The notes beneath the pieces were generated by a model. It was not told where the DNA came from. It did no database searches and saw only the letters and a program-made list of their open reading frames with translations. From positions 434,001-498,000 of the forward strand of contig NZ_BAABHY010000001.1 in NCBI RefSeq assembly GCF_039542345.1: DNA of 64,000 bases. The letters run 5' to 3'. Every line of letters starts with the position of its first letter. The first letter of the stretch is position 1. Shown here one piece after another: positions 8,207-16,779 of this stretch. The position numbers and the translations under genes were made by a program. The stretch is from Orbus sasakiae. Lineage in GTDB: Bacteria > Pseudomonadota > Gammaproteobacteria > Enterobacterales > Orbaceae.

Positions 8207-9109
8207 ATGAACTTAAAACAGCTCAAATACTTTCAAATACTTGCTAAAAATCAACATTATACTTATACGTCAGAATACTTTTCTATTAGCCAACCCAGCT
8301 TAAGTCATGCCATTGCAGAACTTGAAAAGGAAGTCGGTATTAAATTATTTCAAAAAAAAGGTCGTAATGTTGAGCTGACTAAAGAAGGTGAGCAATATCT
8401 AATTTATGTTAACCAAGCACTACAATCACTCAATGAAGGTGAACAGTTTGTTAAAGAATTAACAAGTATATCCCATGGTCATATTAGGCTCGCTTTTGTT
8501 TATTCATTGAGTTTAAATTATGTTCCTAAAATTATTCAATCCTTTACTGCTTTACCTCAATATGAAAACATCTCTTTCTCATTTTACGAAGATTTAAGTC
8601 GTAATATCGTACATGAATTAAAAAATAAACATTATGACATTGGACTTTGCTCATATGTGAATGATGATCCTGAGATTGAATTTACTCGCCTTGCAAAACA
8701 AGAAATCGTTTTTATCATATCGAATGATAATCCATTGTCAAAACGCAAAAAACTTGATTTAAAAGATATTGCAGACGAACCCGTGATTCTTTATACGCAA
8801 CGTAGCGGTATGCGTGGTTATTTAGATAATATGATTGCTGAATCTGGTGTGGTACTTAATAACGTGGTTAGCCGAGTTGAAAGTGAAAATGCAATGATTG
8901 GCCTTGCTTCAATTAATTATGGTATTGGAATGATGGTGAGAGTTCCTGTCCCTGCTGAGTCAAATGTTTCATTAATTCCAATGAATAAGAATCGTCAGAA
9001 ACGTGATATTTATATTGCAACAGTAAAAAATAGACCTTTAATGCCAGTTGCACAAAAATTTTATCGATTCTTGACAAAATATTGTGGTGATGGTTTTTTT
9101 AATATATAA
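8207..9109 (+). CDS. LysR-family transcriptional regulator, likely for the aromatic-precursor island
   Basis: A 300-residue LysR regulator. The N-terminal winged helix-turn-helix (about 1-60) has the family pattern NLKQLKYFQILAK, SQPSLSHAIAELEKEVGIKLFQ; the rest is a periplasmic-binding-protein-like effector domain, of the CynR/CatM sort by general look. ATG 8207 is chosen because it starts exactly at the family N-terminus; an upstream GTG at 8153 adds 18 unrelated residues. It lies upstream of the aroE-like gene on the same strand and is the only classical regulator in the block. Effector (shikimate, quinate or a derivative) is inferred from context. Confidence 0.85.
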   Translation: MNLKQLKYFQILAKNQHYTYTSEYFSISQPSLSHAIAELEKEVGIKLFQKKGRNVELTKEGEQYLIYVNQALQSLNEGEQFVKELTSISHGHIRLAFVYSLSLNYVPKIIQSFTALPQYENISFSFYEDLSRNIVHELKNKHYDIGLCSYVNDDPEIEFTRLAKQEIVFIISNDNPLSKRKKLDLKDIADEPVILYTQRSGMRGYLDNMIAESGVVLNNVVSRVESENAMIGLASINYGIGMMVRVPVPAESNVSLIPMNKNRQKRDIYIATVKNRPLMPVAQKFYRFLTKYCGDGFFNI

Positions 9110-9238
9110 ATTCGTGCTATTATCTATTCATAATATTGATGAATAATGGTTGTTTTATAGAAAATATCTTTATTTTGATTGTTCATCTGATTATTCGAAC
9201 GTATATTATGCTGCATATTCATAAAAAGGAGATTTTAT

Positions 9239-10066
9239 ATGAGTCAGTTTAAACCCTATAGTATTTATGGCATCATTGGTTATCCGCTAGGGCAGACACT
9301 TAGCCCACTAATTCACACGACCTCATTTAAAGATCAAAATATTCCTGCTGTGTTAGTTGCTTGGCCAACACCACCAGATCAAGTTGAAAATTTTGTTAAA
9401 TCAGTAAGATTACTCAATATTCGTGGCTGTTGTGTAACCATTCCCCATAAACAAACCGTTATCCCCTTTTTAGATGAAGTGACTGATCGTGTTAAAAAAG
9501 TGGGTGCTGCCAATCTTATTTATTGGGATGGCGATAAACTCTGTGGTGATAATACTGACGTCAAAGGTTTTATGGAACCATTAGAAAAAGACCCTTTGCC
9601 TAAAGAGTATAAACAGGTCTTATTACTTGGTGCAGGCGGAGCAGCAAGAGCAGCGGTAGTAGGATTACAAGCATTAGGTTATACCGATATCACCGTCACT
9701 GATATCGTCGATAATTTACCTGCCACTCTCGCAAAAGAGTTTAATCTTAAAACAGTTAGTTGGGACAAACGAGGTGAAGTGGATGCACAGTTAGTTGTCA
9801 ATTCAACGCCATTAGGGATGTTAGGCAAATATGAAAGCGAAACACCTTATAATATTGAATGGTTTAAAGGTAAAGGTGTGGCTTATGATATCGTTTATAC
9901 ACCTTATTTTACGCGATTCCGGTTAGATGCAGAAAAAGCAGGCTGGAAATCGATTTCAGGTCGTGAAATGTTTATTGGCCAAGCTAATGCGCAATATAAA
10001 ATCTGGACGGGTAATGATTTATCCGATAAAGCAAAACAAGCTGTTGTTGATGCACTTGCTGGCTAA
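9239..10066 (+). CDS. Shikimate/quinate dehydrogenase-like protein (AroE paralogue, probably NAD-linked)
   Basis: An AroE/YdiB-superfamily oxidoreductase, 275 residues. The substrate loop TLSP (20-23), TIPHK with catalytic Lys K71, GDNTD with Asp D107, the dinucleotide loop GAGGAARA and the C-terminal GQANAQYKIWTG are present. Departures from biosynthetic AroE are CCVTIP instead of NVTIP and AANLI instead of AVNT. At the end of the second Rossmann strand it has TDIVD rather than the NRT that binds the NADP phosphate, pointing to NAD and possibly to oxidation of shikimate or quinate. Second such enzyme in the window (see YdiB at 15857). Exact substrate unknown. Confidence 0.85.
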   Translation: MSQFKPYSIYGIIGYPLGQTLSPLIHTTSFKDQNIPAVLVAWPTPPDQVENFVKSVRLLNIRGCCVTIPHKQTVIPFLDEVTDRVKKVGAANLIYWDGDKLCGDNTDVKGFMEPLEKDPLPKEYKQVLLLGAGGAARAAVVGLQALGYTDITVTDIVDNLPATLAKEFNLKTVSWDKRGEVDAQLVVNSTPLGMLGKYESETPYNIEWFKGKGVAYDIVYTPYFTRFRLDAEKAGWKSISGREMFIGQANAQYKIWTGNDLSDKAKQAVVDALAG

Positions 10067-10091
10067 TTAACTTACTTTAATGATAGTGTTG

Positions 10092-10120
10092 AACCATTGC
10101 ACACTGTGTAATGGTTTTTT
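10092..10120 (+). terminator. Terminator after the AroE paralogue
   Basis: AACCATT...CACA pairs with GTG.AATGGTT (10092-10116) and is followed by a run of six T's. It closes the LysR/AroE unit. Confidence 0.75.
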
Positions 10121-10190
10121 ATCATCAGTTGCTAATATGAGTATTATAAATTATGCTGTTTATCAAATTTAAAACAAGCTGGAGATTATT

Positions 10191-10544
10191 ATGACCAATA
10201 TCGAACTACAAGCATATCGTCGTTTTTTCATGTTAAAAGTATCAGAGGCTAGTGAATATATTGGTAATAGCTCTGCAGAAGTATGGCATGAATGGGAGCA
10301 GGGTAAAGCGGAAATTCCAGCACAAGTCATTGATGAGATGCGTAATCTTAAAACTCGCCGACAAAATAAAATCGCAGCCATTATTGCCGATATTAATAAC
10401 CGAATTGGTAGCAATAATATACGCTATTTTCTTACATTTGAAGACTTTAAAAAGGTCAATCCATCGCTTTCGGTATTAGATTGGCGTTTACATCAGTCAA
10501 TAGCTACAGAACTGTATTTTCGTGGTTTAGAAAAACTTTGCTAG
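10191..10544 (+). CDS. ydiL: YdiL-like small helix-turn-helix-type protein
   Basis: A 117-residue protein matching E. coli YdiL (118 residues) along its whole length as I remember it: ELQAYRRFFML at the start, W.EWEQGKAEIP in the middle, IADINNRIGSNNIRYF and the ending ELYFRGLEKLC. The family resembles Xre-like helix-turn-helix proteins of unknown function. In E. coli ydiL lies beside ydiM, ydiN, ydiB and aroD, and the same families surround it here, so a regulatory link to that pathway is plausible but unproven. Confidence 0.82.
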   Translation: MTNIELQAYRRFFMLKVSEASEYIGNSSAEVWHEWEQGKAEIPAQVIDEMRNLKTRRQNKIAAIIADINNRIGSNNIRYFLTFEDFKKVNPSLSVLDWRLHQSIATELYFRGLEKLC

Positions 10545-10662
10545 TGGATATTGTGTAAAACACGTTATACCAAGAATGATGTTTGTTACAAATAACCAAT
10601 GATTATCTTAATCGTTAGGCTACATCGTTTAGTTCTATTGGCATGTGCTAATTTTAAATAAA

Positions 10663-10680
10663 TGTAAACTATAGTTTACA
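10663..10680 (+). promoter_or_regulatory. Perfect TyrR box upstream of the aroL-like gene
   Basis: TGTAAA-CTATAG-TTTACA is an exact match to the strong TyrR box TGTAAA-N6-TTTACA and is fully palindromic. It lies 133 nt before the shikimate kinase ATG. In E. coli aroL is repressed by TyrR with tyrosine through such boxes. A half-matching weak box (TGTAAA at 10736-10741, then N6, TTGCAA) lies 56 nt further on, as often seen in TyrR operators. Confidence 0.8.
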
Positions 10681-10812
10681 TTGAGTTTCTCTTACTTAGC
10701 TGAAAAATAACAATATTTTTTATATGGGAAATTAGTGTAAATATTTATTGCAATTCTAGCTATTATGAATAATATGATAGTACTATTTTTATTAATTTTC
10801 TGAGAATCAACC

Positions 10813-11328
10813 ATGAATAAAACAATTTATTTAGTTGGCGCGAGAGCTGCTGGTAAAACAACAATGGGTCGACTACTTGCTGAAAAATTAAATTACTCGT
10901 TTATTGACACAGATGTTTATTTACTTGAATCAACCAATAAAACCGTCGCTGAAATTGTTGAAAAAGAGGGGTGGGATGGTTTTAGGATACGAGAAAGTCA
11001 AGTACTTAAAGATGTAACAACGCCATGTCGTGTTATTGCTACTGGTGGCGGTATGGTTCTTGCTGATCATAATCGTCAATTCATGCAGCAGATGGGAATT
11101 GTATTTTTTCTCTCTGCACCGGCAAACGTGTTAGCATCACGATTAATGAAGGATCCTAATATTGCACAACGTCCGTCATTGACAGGATTGTCGATTGTTG
11201 ATGAAATGGAAAAAGTATTGTCTGATCGTCATCATCTTTATATGGACTCAGCAAGTCATGTCATAAATGTTGATTGTGAAGAAATGAAGATTTTAAGTCA
11301 AATGCTAGATTCACTTAATATTGATTAA
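10813..11328 (+). CDS. aroL: Shikimate kinase (AroL type)
   Basis: Shikimate kinase makes shikimate 3-phosphate from shikimate and ATP. The P-loop GARAAGKTT is at 9-17, D34 and R58 in the shikimate site (IDTD, GFRIRE), the ATGGG loop near 79 and the LID QRPSLTG near 120 are intact. Length 171 residues; it resembles AroL (MTVAEIVE.E.W.GFR.RE) more than AroK. It is preceded by a perfect TyrR box, fitting AroL. Whether it is the biosynthetic kinase or a detoxifying/feeder kinase for imported shikimate cannot be told here; probably both are served. Confidence 0.92.
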   Translation: MNKTIYLVGARAAGKTTMGRLLAEKLNYSFIDTDVYLLESTNKTVAEIVEKEGWDGFRIRESQVLKDVTTPCRVIATGGGMVLADHNRQFMQQMGIVFFLSAPANVLASRLMKDPNIAQRPSLTGLSIVDEMEKVLSDRHHLYMDSASHVINVDCEEMKILSQMLDSLNID

Positions 11329-11350
11329 GGTATTCTTTTAAATTCTATAA

Positions 11351-11376
11351 GAGCGAAGCTGTCGTTAGTTTCGCTC
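11351..11376 (+). terminator. Probable aroL terminator
   Basis: GAGCGAA (11351-11357) pairs with TTCGCTC (11370-11376), 23 nt after the aroL stop. The T tract that follows is weak (cccttattgtt). Confidence 0.5.
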
Positions 11377-11747
11377 CCTTATTGTTCATTTCAACTTTAC
11401 TTCGTGAAATTACTAATCTTACGATATTTTTATCTTACTTTGCCGATTTTGTAATGAGTGAATCATTTTCTCATCACCAATTAAACAACTGGCGGAATGA
11501 GGTTCGTTTTATAACAAAACGGATCCATTATATTTCTATTGTAATTCAGTAAATTTATAGACTAAATTTATAAAAAAATGTGATCTTGATTAGTTTTTCT
11601 ATTAAAAAGTTATTTTTAGATTAAAAAATAAACAAAAAACAAAGATAAATATTGCCTTTTTTCTTTGCTAAATGGCGTATACACGCTAATATTATCCTAA
11701 TGATTTTTTAAAATTTTAAACTTAAATTTATGGTGGGGTATTTTAGA
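11377..11747. other. AT-rich leader of the first MFS gene
   Basis: About 370 nt with no convincing open reading frame or RNA. It contains the CRP-like site described separately and long A/T runs typical of a regulated promoter region. No confident -35/-10 pair was singled out. Confidence 0.5.
11576..11597 (+). promoter_or_regulatory. CRP-like site upstream of the MFS transporter
   Basis: The left half AAATGTGATCT is identical to the CRP consensus; the right half TGATTAGTTTT keeps only the outer positions. About 18 of 22 positions agree, but the key TCACA of the right half is poor. Catabolite control of a carbon-source carrier would make sense, and cyaA is in this window. Confidence 0.4.
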
Positions 11748-12944
11748 ATGGCTAATAACAATAGTTCTTATGCTATTGCTGGTTCTATTTATGCTAATTA
11801 TATTATTGAAAGCATCGCTTTAATTGTAATTATGCAATTTTCAATTGAAATTTCAGCACAACTTAACACAGATATTGTCGGCGTCGGATATGTCGCCTCA
11901 GGTATTGGATTTGGTAAGATATTTTTGATGTTTATTGGTGGTATTTTATCTGATAGATTTGGTCGAAAACCCTTTATCTATCTTGGTATGTTAAGTTATG
12001 TCATTTTCTTTATTGGTATACTGTTTTGTAACAATATCCATGTTGCTTTTGTACTAGCTATTTTCATTGGTGTTGGTAATTCATTTTTAGACACCGGTTC
12101 AATGCCTGCACTGACTGAGTGTTTCCCATGTTCAGCGGGTACTGCAAGTGTATTAATTAAATCATTTATTTCAATGGGAACGCTGATATTACCGTTTATC
12201 GTTACATTGTTTCATTATTATGATATTTGGTATGGTTACGCGTTTATTGGTTTTACATTATGTTTAGTGATTAATGCATTATTTTTAGCGCCAAAAAAAT
12301 TCCCATCTATAACGACCGTGATCTGTGGTAATGAGGGGAATAGTAATTATTTTATTGGCAAACCTAATATTTGGTTTGAAGGGATTTTGTTAATTGTTAT
12401 GGGATTCACAACAACAGCAACCTTTGTCATCATTCTACAATGGTTACCTGTTATTGCTGAAAAAGGCATTGGTATGAACGCCATCGAATCTAGACAATTG
12501 ATCAGCTATTATAGTACGGCTTCCATTATTTCTGTTTTCATAACGGCTTATGTGGTTAAAAAGGTATTAAAACCTATTTACTGCATTATTATTTTACCAT
12601 TGTTGTCTGCGGCAATATTAATTATGTTCCTATTTAATTTAACACCAACAATGAGTCTTATTGCCGCAATCGGCATGGGGCTGACCGCGGCCGGTGGTGT
12701 TTTACAACTCACATTAGTTGTTATGCAGCAGCTATTTCCTGATAAAAAAGGCTTTGCTGTAGGGACGATGTATACATTGAGTGGTATGTCATTTATTGTG
12801 ATACCATTGATTGTGCCAAAATTAGCAATCACTAATGTTAGCTATGCTATTTTAGTCGATTTAGCGGTCGCGTTATCAAGCGCGGTGCTTGGTTTGATAG
12901 TCTTTAGTCGTTTTAGAAAAGTGATTGATATGAGTAAAATCTAA
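11748..12944 (+). CDS. MFS transporter, YdiM/YdiN-like
   Basis: A 398-residue major facilitator with about 12 membrane segments. The loop 2-3 motif SDRFGRKPF and its neighbourhood (GIGFGKIFLMFIGG), GNSFLDTGSMPALTECFP and GLTAAGGVLQL match the YdiM/YdiN branch, whose genes lie beside ydiB-aroD in E. coli. ATG 11748 is preferred to ATG 11730 because tgggg lies 9 nt upstream. Import of quinate, shikimate or a related acid is inferred from neighbours. It shares its family with the convergent gene at 13316-14545, implying duplication. Confidence 0.85.
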   Translation: MANNNSSYAIAGSIYANYIIESIALIVIMQFSIEISAQLNTDIVGVGYVASGIGFGKIFLMFIGGILSDRFGRKPFIYLGMLSYVIFFIGILFCNNIHVAFVLAIFIGVGNSFLDTGSMPALTECFPCSAGTASVLIKSFISMGTLILPFIVTLFHYYDIWYGYAFIGFTLCLVINALFLAPKKFPSITTVICGNEGNSNYFIGKPNIWFEGILLIVMGFTTTATFVIILQWLPVIAEKGIGMNAIESRQLISYYSTASIISVFITAYVVKKVLKPIYCIIILPLLSAAILIMFLFNLTPTMSLIAAIGMGLTAAGGVLQLTLVVMQQLFPDKKGFAVGTMYTLSGMSFIVIPLIVPKLAITNVSYAILVDLAVALSSAVLGLIVFSRFRKVIDMSKI

Positions 12945-12959
12945 GCCTTATTTATTTTA

Positions 12960-13004
12960 TTCGATAGCTTAAGTGATTGTAAGTATCACTAAGCTATCGA
13001 ATTT
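12960..13004 (+). terminator. Terminator of the first MFS gene
   Basis: TTCGATAGCTT.AGTGAT (12960-12977) pairs with ATCACT.AAGCTATCGAA (12985-13001), about 17 bp with one bulge, then TTTT. It is long and close to perfect. Confidence 0.75.
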
Positions 13005-13272
13005 TAGCCAAAATGTCATATGTAAATTAAAACTAAGGTGTCTATCTTCTTCGCCTTAATCAATGATCCCCGCTAACGCTATTTTCTTATCCGTTTATCA
13101 AGTGTTGTTTTTCGTTAAATTTTTATCATAACCTATAATTATAGTGTAAAAAATGATTTTTTGTTGCTTGTGAGCAAGTATTGATGCATGACCTTAAACC
13201 TCAATAGCATTGACCTGGTATTTTAAGAAAATATCAACAGTTAATAAAAAAATGGTTTACTAAGATAGCAAG

Positions 13273-13294
13273 AAGGGCACAAATGCGTGCCCTT
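13273..13294 (-). terminator. Hairpin after the second MFS gene
   Basis: AAGGGCAC (13273-13280) pairs with GTGCCCTT (13287-13294), 22 nt downstream of the minus-strand MFS stop. The following T tract on that strand is poor, so termination efficiency is uncertain. Confidence 0.6.
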
Positions 13295-13315
13295 AGCTTA
13301 AATGAAGTGTATCTG

Positions 13316-14545
13316 TTATGCGGCGTGTTTCTTTTTAGGCATTTCAAAAATTTTGTGATAGCGAGCAATGATTACCAATGCCAAAACTGCACCGATGACA
13401 GCAATAAAGGCATCAAAAAGAATAATATTGGCAATACTGGTTTTTGAAATAATGCCTGTAAAGACGGGAATAGAAAATGTTGCTAAACTCGATGACGTAA
13501 AGAAAATTCCTAATACACGACCTTTGCCTTCTGGATAGAACTCTGCCATGGTTGTTAAGGCAAGTTGTAATACCCCGCCAGCCGCAGTAAAACCAAGAAT
13601 GAAGCCACCCACCATACATAACATCGGTGATGGGAAAAGGTAAAGTATAAATAGCATGATTGCAGACAACATCGGGTAGACAAATACGACATATACTGGA
13701 CGTATTAAACTTTTAACTAAAATTGATGTCAAGATAACACTAGCAAGTGTACCAATAGCATAATAGCTAATGGTTTGAGCCGCTGCAGATTCATTCATGT
13801 GTGCAACCGCCGATGAAAATTTAGGTAACCAGATAGAGACTAAATAGAAAGTGGCTGTTGAAGTATAACCAATCACGATAAAGCATATGCCTTCAATCCA
13901 AAAGTTTGCTTTCTCTTTAAGTTTTGGCAATGGCGTTGAATCTTCATCTAATGCAGCTTGTGTAACCTCTTCGGACGCTGGTTTTTTATGATTAGGAAAA
14001 GGCATCTTAAGTACCGCTAATGCGTTCACCGCTAAAATTGCAATACAGAAGAAGAAAGACCAACCATAATATGCTTGCGTGGCAATAATGACAGTCATGA
14101 CGATCGGTAAAACAAATTGACCACCAGCGATTGCAGCTTTAGTTAAAATGGATGCTGTTCCTGTTGCTTTAGGAAATGACTCCATTAATGCGGGATAAGT
14201 TCCTGCATCCAGCGTTGAATTGGCAATACCGCCTAAAATAGCAAAAATAAAGGCAACTTGTAAGTTTGGACTAATTAATATACCCAATAAGAAGCCAATA
14301 TAGAATAATCCCCCCAAAAATACGAAAGGTTTACGTCCATATTTATCTGATAATGTCCCCATAACAAATAATACTAATAAACGACCAATCCCCAGCCCAG
14401 AAATAACAAATGCCACGCCTGCAGTATCTGTATTTAATTGTGAAGTTAGGTAATTCATGTTTTGAGCAAGAATGATTGCTCCCATACCATGAACAAAATA
14501 GTTCATATACAGGCAAATTGAGGTCCAAATATATTTGTTTTTCAT
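13316..14545 (-). CDS. ydiN: MFS transporter, YdiN-like
   Basis: A 409-residue major facilitator that resembles E. coli YdiN strongly in its first half: NYFVHGMGAIILAQNM, FVISGLGIGRLL, GIANSTLDAGTYPALMESFPKATG. About 12 membrane segments; the loop 2-3 motif is SDKYGRKPF; a hydrophilic loop near 195-215 splits the halves. It is read divergently from the TIM-barrel/ydiB operon, across a 468-nt AT-rich region, so the two are probably co-regulated. Substrate is likely a quinate/shikimate-type acid, by context only. Confidence 0.87.
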   Translation of the reverse strand: MKNKYIWTSICLYMNYFVHGMGAIILAQNMNYLTSQLNTDTAGVAFVISGLGIGRLLVLFVMGTLSDKYGRKPFVFLGGLFYIGFLLGILISPNLQVAFIFAILGGIANSTLDAGTYPALMESFPKATGTASILTKAAIAGGQFVLPIVMTVIIATQAYYGWSFFFCIAILAVNALAVLKMPFPNHKKPASEEVTQAALDEDSTPLPKLKEKANFWIEGICFIVIGYTSTATFYLVSIWLPKFSSAVAHMNESAAAQTISYYAIGTLASVILTSILVKSLIRPVYVVFVYPMLSAIMLFILYLFPSPMLCMVGGFILGFTAAGGVLQLALTTMAEFYPEGKGRVLGIFFTSSSLATFSIPVFTGIISKTSIANIILFDAFIAVIGAVLALVIIARYHKIFEMPKKKHAA

Positions 14546-15013
14546 TAAATGTCCTTCTAGAGATAAGATAAATTTATAAAATATTCTTTGTTATTTTTTA
14601 AAATTAATCGTAATTTTCTATTTATAGTTTGTTTTTGGTGGAAAAATCACGAAATTTTTTAATTTGATGATTAATAATAATTAATTATTTTTCATTAAAA
14701 AAATTTCTGCGATGTAAAATAATTAATGCTATGTATAACAGATATTATTCGACAAATAAATAGCTTGAAATAGACTTTTTTCAAATTGTGATATTACTAT
14801 CATTATTAATTCATATTGTTATTTTTTCTTTATTATAATGATTTATTTTAAATTTATTTATCTATTTTGATTGATTTTAAAAAATATTCAACCTAAATTA
14901 TAAAAAAAATAAATTAAAAATGCATTATTTATAGATAAATTTGTTTTTATGATTTAAATTATAACCAATGCTTTTAGAAATTTAACCGTTTTATATTATT
15001 TAGGAGGAAAGCT
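14546..15013. other. Divergent AT-rich control region
   Basis: This 468-nt region separates ydiN-like (-) from the TIM-barrel gene (+). It is extremely A/T rich with no open reading frame or RNA evident. A weak CRP-like pattern, TGTGA-N6-TATCA (14787-14802), is present. It probably carries both promoters and the LysR operator, but I cannot name exact sites. Confidence 0.5.
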
Positions 15014-15835
15014 ATGTCAGAACGTCCAATTGGTCTTGCAGCCTTAACTGTATTAGATGTATCTCCAGCGAATCAAGTTATTGTGGCGGCGGAAGCTGGT
15101 TATACCCATGTTGGCTTAAGGCTGATACCAGCAACCCCAACAGAACCTGTTTATGCGACAGTAGGCGATACACCTTTAATTCGTGAAGTCGAAAGACGAT
15201 TGAAAGAAACCGGTATTAAAGTGCTTGATATCGAAATTTTCCGCCTGAAGCCAGATACCCGTGTCATTAATTTTTTACCGGTACTTGAAACGGGAGCCAG
15301 ACTCGGTGCAAGCCAAGTATTATTAGCGGGTAATGATCCCGATAAAAACCGTTTAGCTGACAATTTCGCTCGTTTATGTGAAATAGCAGCGCCACTCGGT
15401 ATTGCAATTAATATTGAACCAATGCCATGGACTGATATACCTACCGTCAATTCTGGCGTAGAATTATTAACGTCTGCTAATCAAAATAACCAAGGTATGA
15501 TTATTGATCCGCTACATTTTGACCGTGGGGCCAATACATTAGATGATCTCAAGAAAGTACCCAAAGAGTGTTGGCGCTATATGCAGTTGTGTGATGGTAC
15601 ACGTGAAAAACCAAAAGATACAGAAGGTTTATTGTATCAAGCACGTAATTATCGTTTATCACCAGGTACAGGCGGTATTGATCTTGTTTCATTATTGAAA
15701 GCATTACCTGAAATGCCCATTTCAATTGAATGTTGTAATGATGAGCTTGCTTTACATAAATCTCCGATTGAACGTGCAAAAATGTATTTACAAGATACAA
15801 AAGCATTGCTTAAAAAAGTTGCAGAATCTGAATAA
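15014..15835 (+). CDS. Xylose-isomerase-like TIM-barrel enzyme (sugar epimerase / dehydroshikimate dehydratase superfamily)
   Basis: A 273-residue protein of the AP-endonuclease-2/xylose-isomerase TIM-barrel superfamily. Likely metal-binding residues occur in the usual order: E135 (NIEPMPW), D165 and H168 (IIDPLHFD), Q191/D194 (MQLCDGT), E239 (ISIECC). The superfamily includes sugar-phosphate epimerases and the AsbF/QuiC-type 3-dehydroshikimate dehydratases. Sitting first in an operon with ydiB and aroD it may act on a quinate/shikimate intermediate, for example by epimerising or dehydrating it. No ring-cleavage genes for protocatechuate are in the window, so the dehydratase role is open. Excellent Shine-Dalgarno aggagg. 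Confidence 0.75.
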   Translation: MSERPIGLAALTVLDVSPANQVIVAAEAGYTHVGLRLIPATPTEPVYATVGDTPLIREVERRLKETGIKVLDIEIFRLKPDTRVINFLPVLETGARLGASQVLLAGNDPDKNRLADNFARLCEIAAPLGIAINIEPMPWTDIPTVNSGVELLTSANQNNQGMIIDPLHFDRGANTLDDLKKVPKECWRYMQLCDGTREKPKDTEGLLYQARNYRLSPGTGGIDLVSLLKALPEMPISIECCNDELALHKSPIERAKMYLQDTKALLKKVAESE

Positions 15836-15856
15836 TTAACTAAAGGTAAGAAATCT

Positions 15857-16729
15857 ATGAGAGAAAATATTGATGGTCATTTTTTATTGATCGGTTTAAT
15901 GGCTTACCCGATTAGACATAGTCTATCACCTAAAATGCAGAACATTTTGTATTCAAAATTAGATGTTCCATACGTCTATCTCGCATTTGAAGTCACACAA
16001 GATAAACTTGAAGATGCCGTAAAAGGAATGCGTGCTTTAGGGCTTCGTGGTAGTGCCGTATCGATGCCAAATAAACAATTGGTTTGTCAATTTTTAGATA
16101 AATTGACTCCAGCAGTCGAAATGATCGGTGCCTGTAATACGATATCTAATGATGATGGTGTTCTAACTGGTTATAACACAGATGGTATGGGTTACATGCG
16201 TTCATTAAAAGAAGCCGGTGTCGATGTGATTGGCAAGAAAATGACCCTCATTGGCGCAGGTGGCGCAGCAAGTGCAATTGCTGTTCAAGCAGCATTAGAT
16301 GGTGTAAAAGAACTCGCTATTTTCAACCAGAAAGATGATTGTTACGACAAAATTGTTGAAATTGCTAAACGTATTAATGAAAAAACCAAATGTAAAGCAA
16401 CGGTTTATGATTTAGCAGATCAAGATCAATTACGTAAAGCATTATCAGGTAGTACTGTCTTATGTAATGCAACAGGAGTCGGCATGAAGCCACTTGAAGG
16501 ACAAAGCCTAATTACCGATCCGAGTATGTTAAGAAAAGAGCTTGTCGTCAGCGATTGTATCTACAGCCCGAGAAAAACAAAATTACTAGAAATTGCTGAG
16601 AGCCAAGGCTGTAAAACCCTAAATGGTATCGGTATGATGTTATGGCAAGGGCATGCTCAAATTAAAATTTGGACAGGACAAGATGCCCCTATTGATTATG
16701 TGAAAGAAAAAATGGGCTTTAATGATTAG
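15857..16729 (+). CDS. ydiB: Quinate/shikimate dehydrogenase YdiB
   Basis: YdiB oxidises quinate to 3-dehydroquinate and shikimate to 3-dehydroshikimate with NAD or NADP. The 290-residue product aligns with E. coli YdiB (288) throughout: LIGLMAYPIRHSLSP, SMPNKQ with catalytic K73, GYNTDGMG with D109, GAGGAASAI, and the end WTGQDAP..YVKEKMGF. The YdiB-specific SMPNK replaces the NVTIPHK of AroE. It is 21 nt after the TIM-barrel gene and 132 nt before aroD; in E. coli ydiB is directly before aroD too. Confidence 0.95.
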   Translation: MRENIDGHFLLIGLMAYPIRHSLSPKMQNILYSKLDVPYVYLAFEVTQDKLEDAVKGMRALGLRGSAVSMPNKQLVCQFLDKLTPAVEMIGACNTISNDDGVLTGYNTDGMGYMRSLKEAGVDVIGKKMTLIGAGGAASAIAVQAALDGVKELAIFNQKDDCYDKIVEIAKRINEKTKCKATVYDLADQDQLRKALSGSTVLCNATGVGMKPLEGQSLITDPSMLRKELVVSDCIYSPRKTKLLEIAESQGCKTLNGIGMMLWQGHAQIKIWTGQDAPIDYVKEKMGFND

Positions 16730-16779
16730 TGTTTAATGAAAGTGGAGCAGGTGGTTTAAAAAATAAAACCATTATCAAC

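Larger units (their letters stand above)
12945..13315. other. Intergenic region between convergent MFS genes
   Basis: About 370 nt between two convergent transporters, with a hairpin at each end (12960-13004 and 13273-13294). No coding potential or RNA gene seen between them. Confidence 0.5.

Noticed and set aside
15549..15806. 85-codon minus-strand frame in the TIM-barrel gene
   Set aside because: Shadow of a well-supported gene; no ribosome site.
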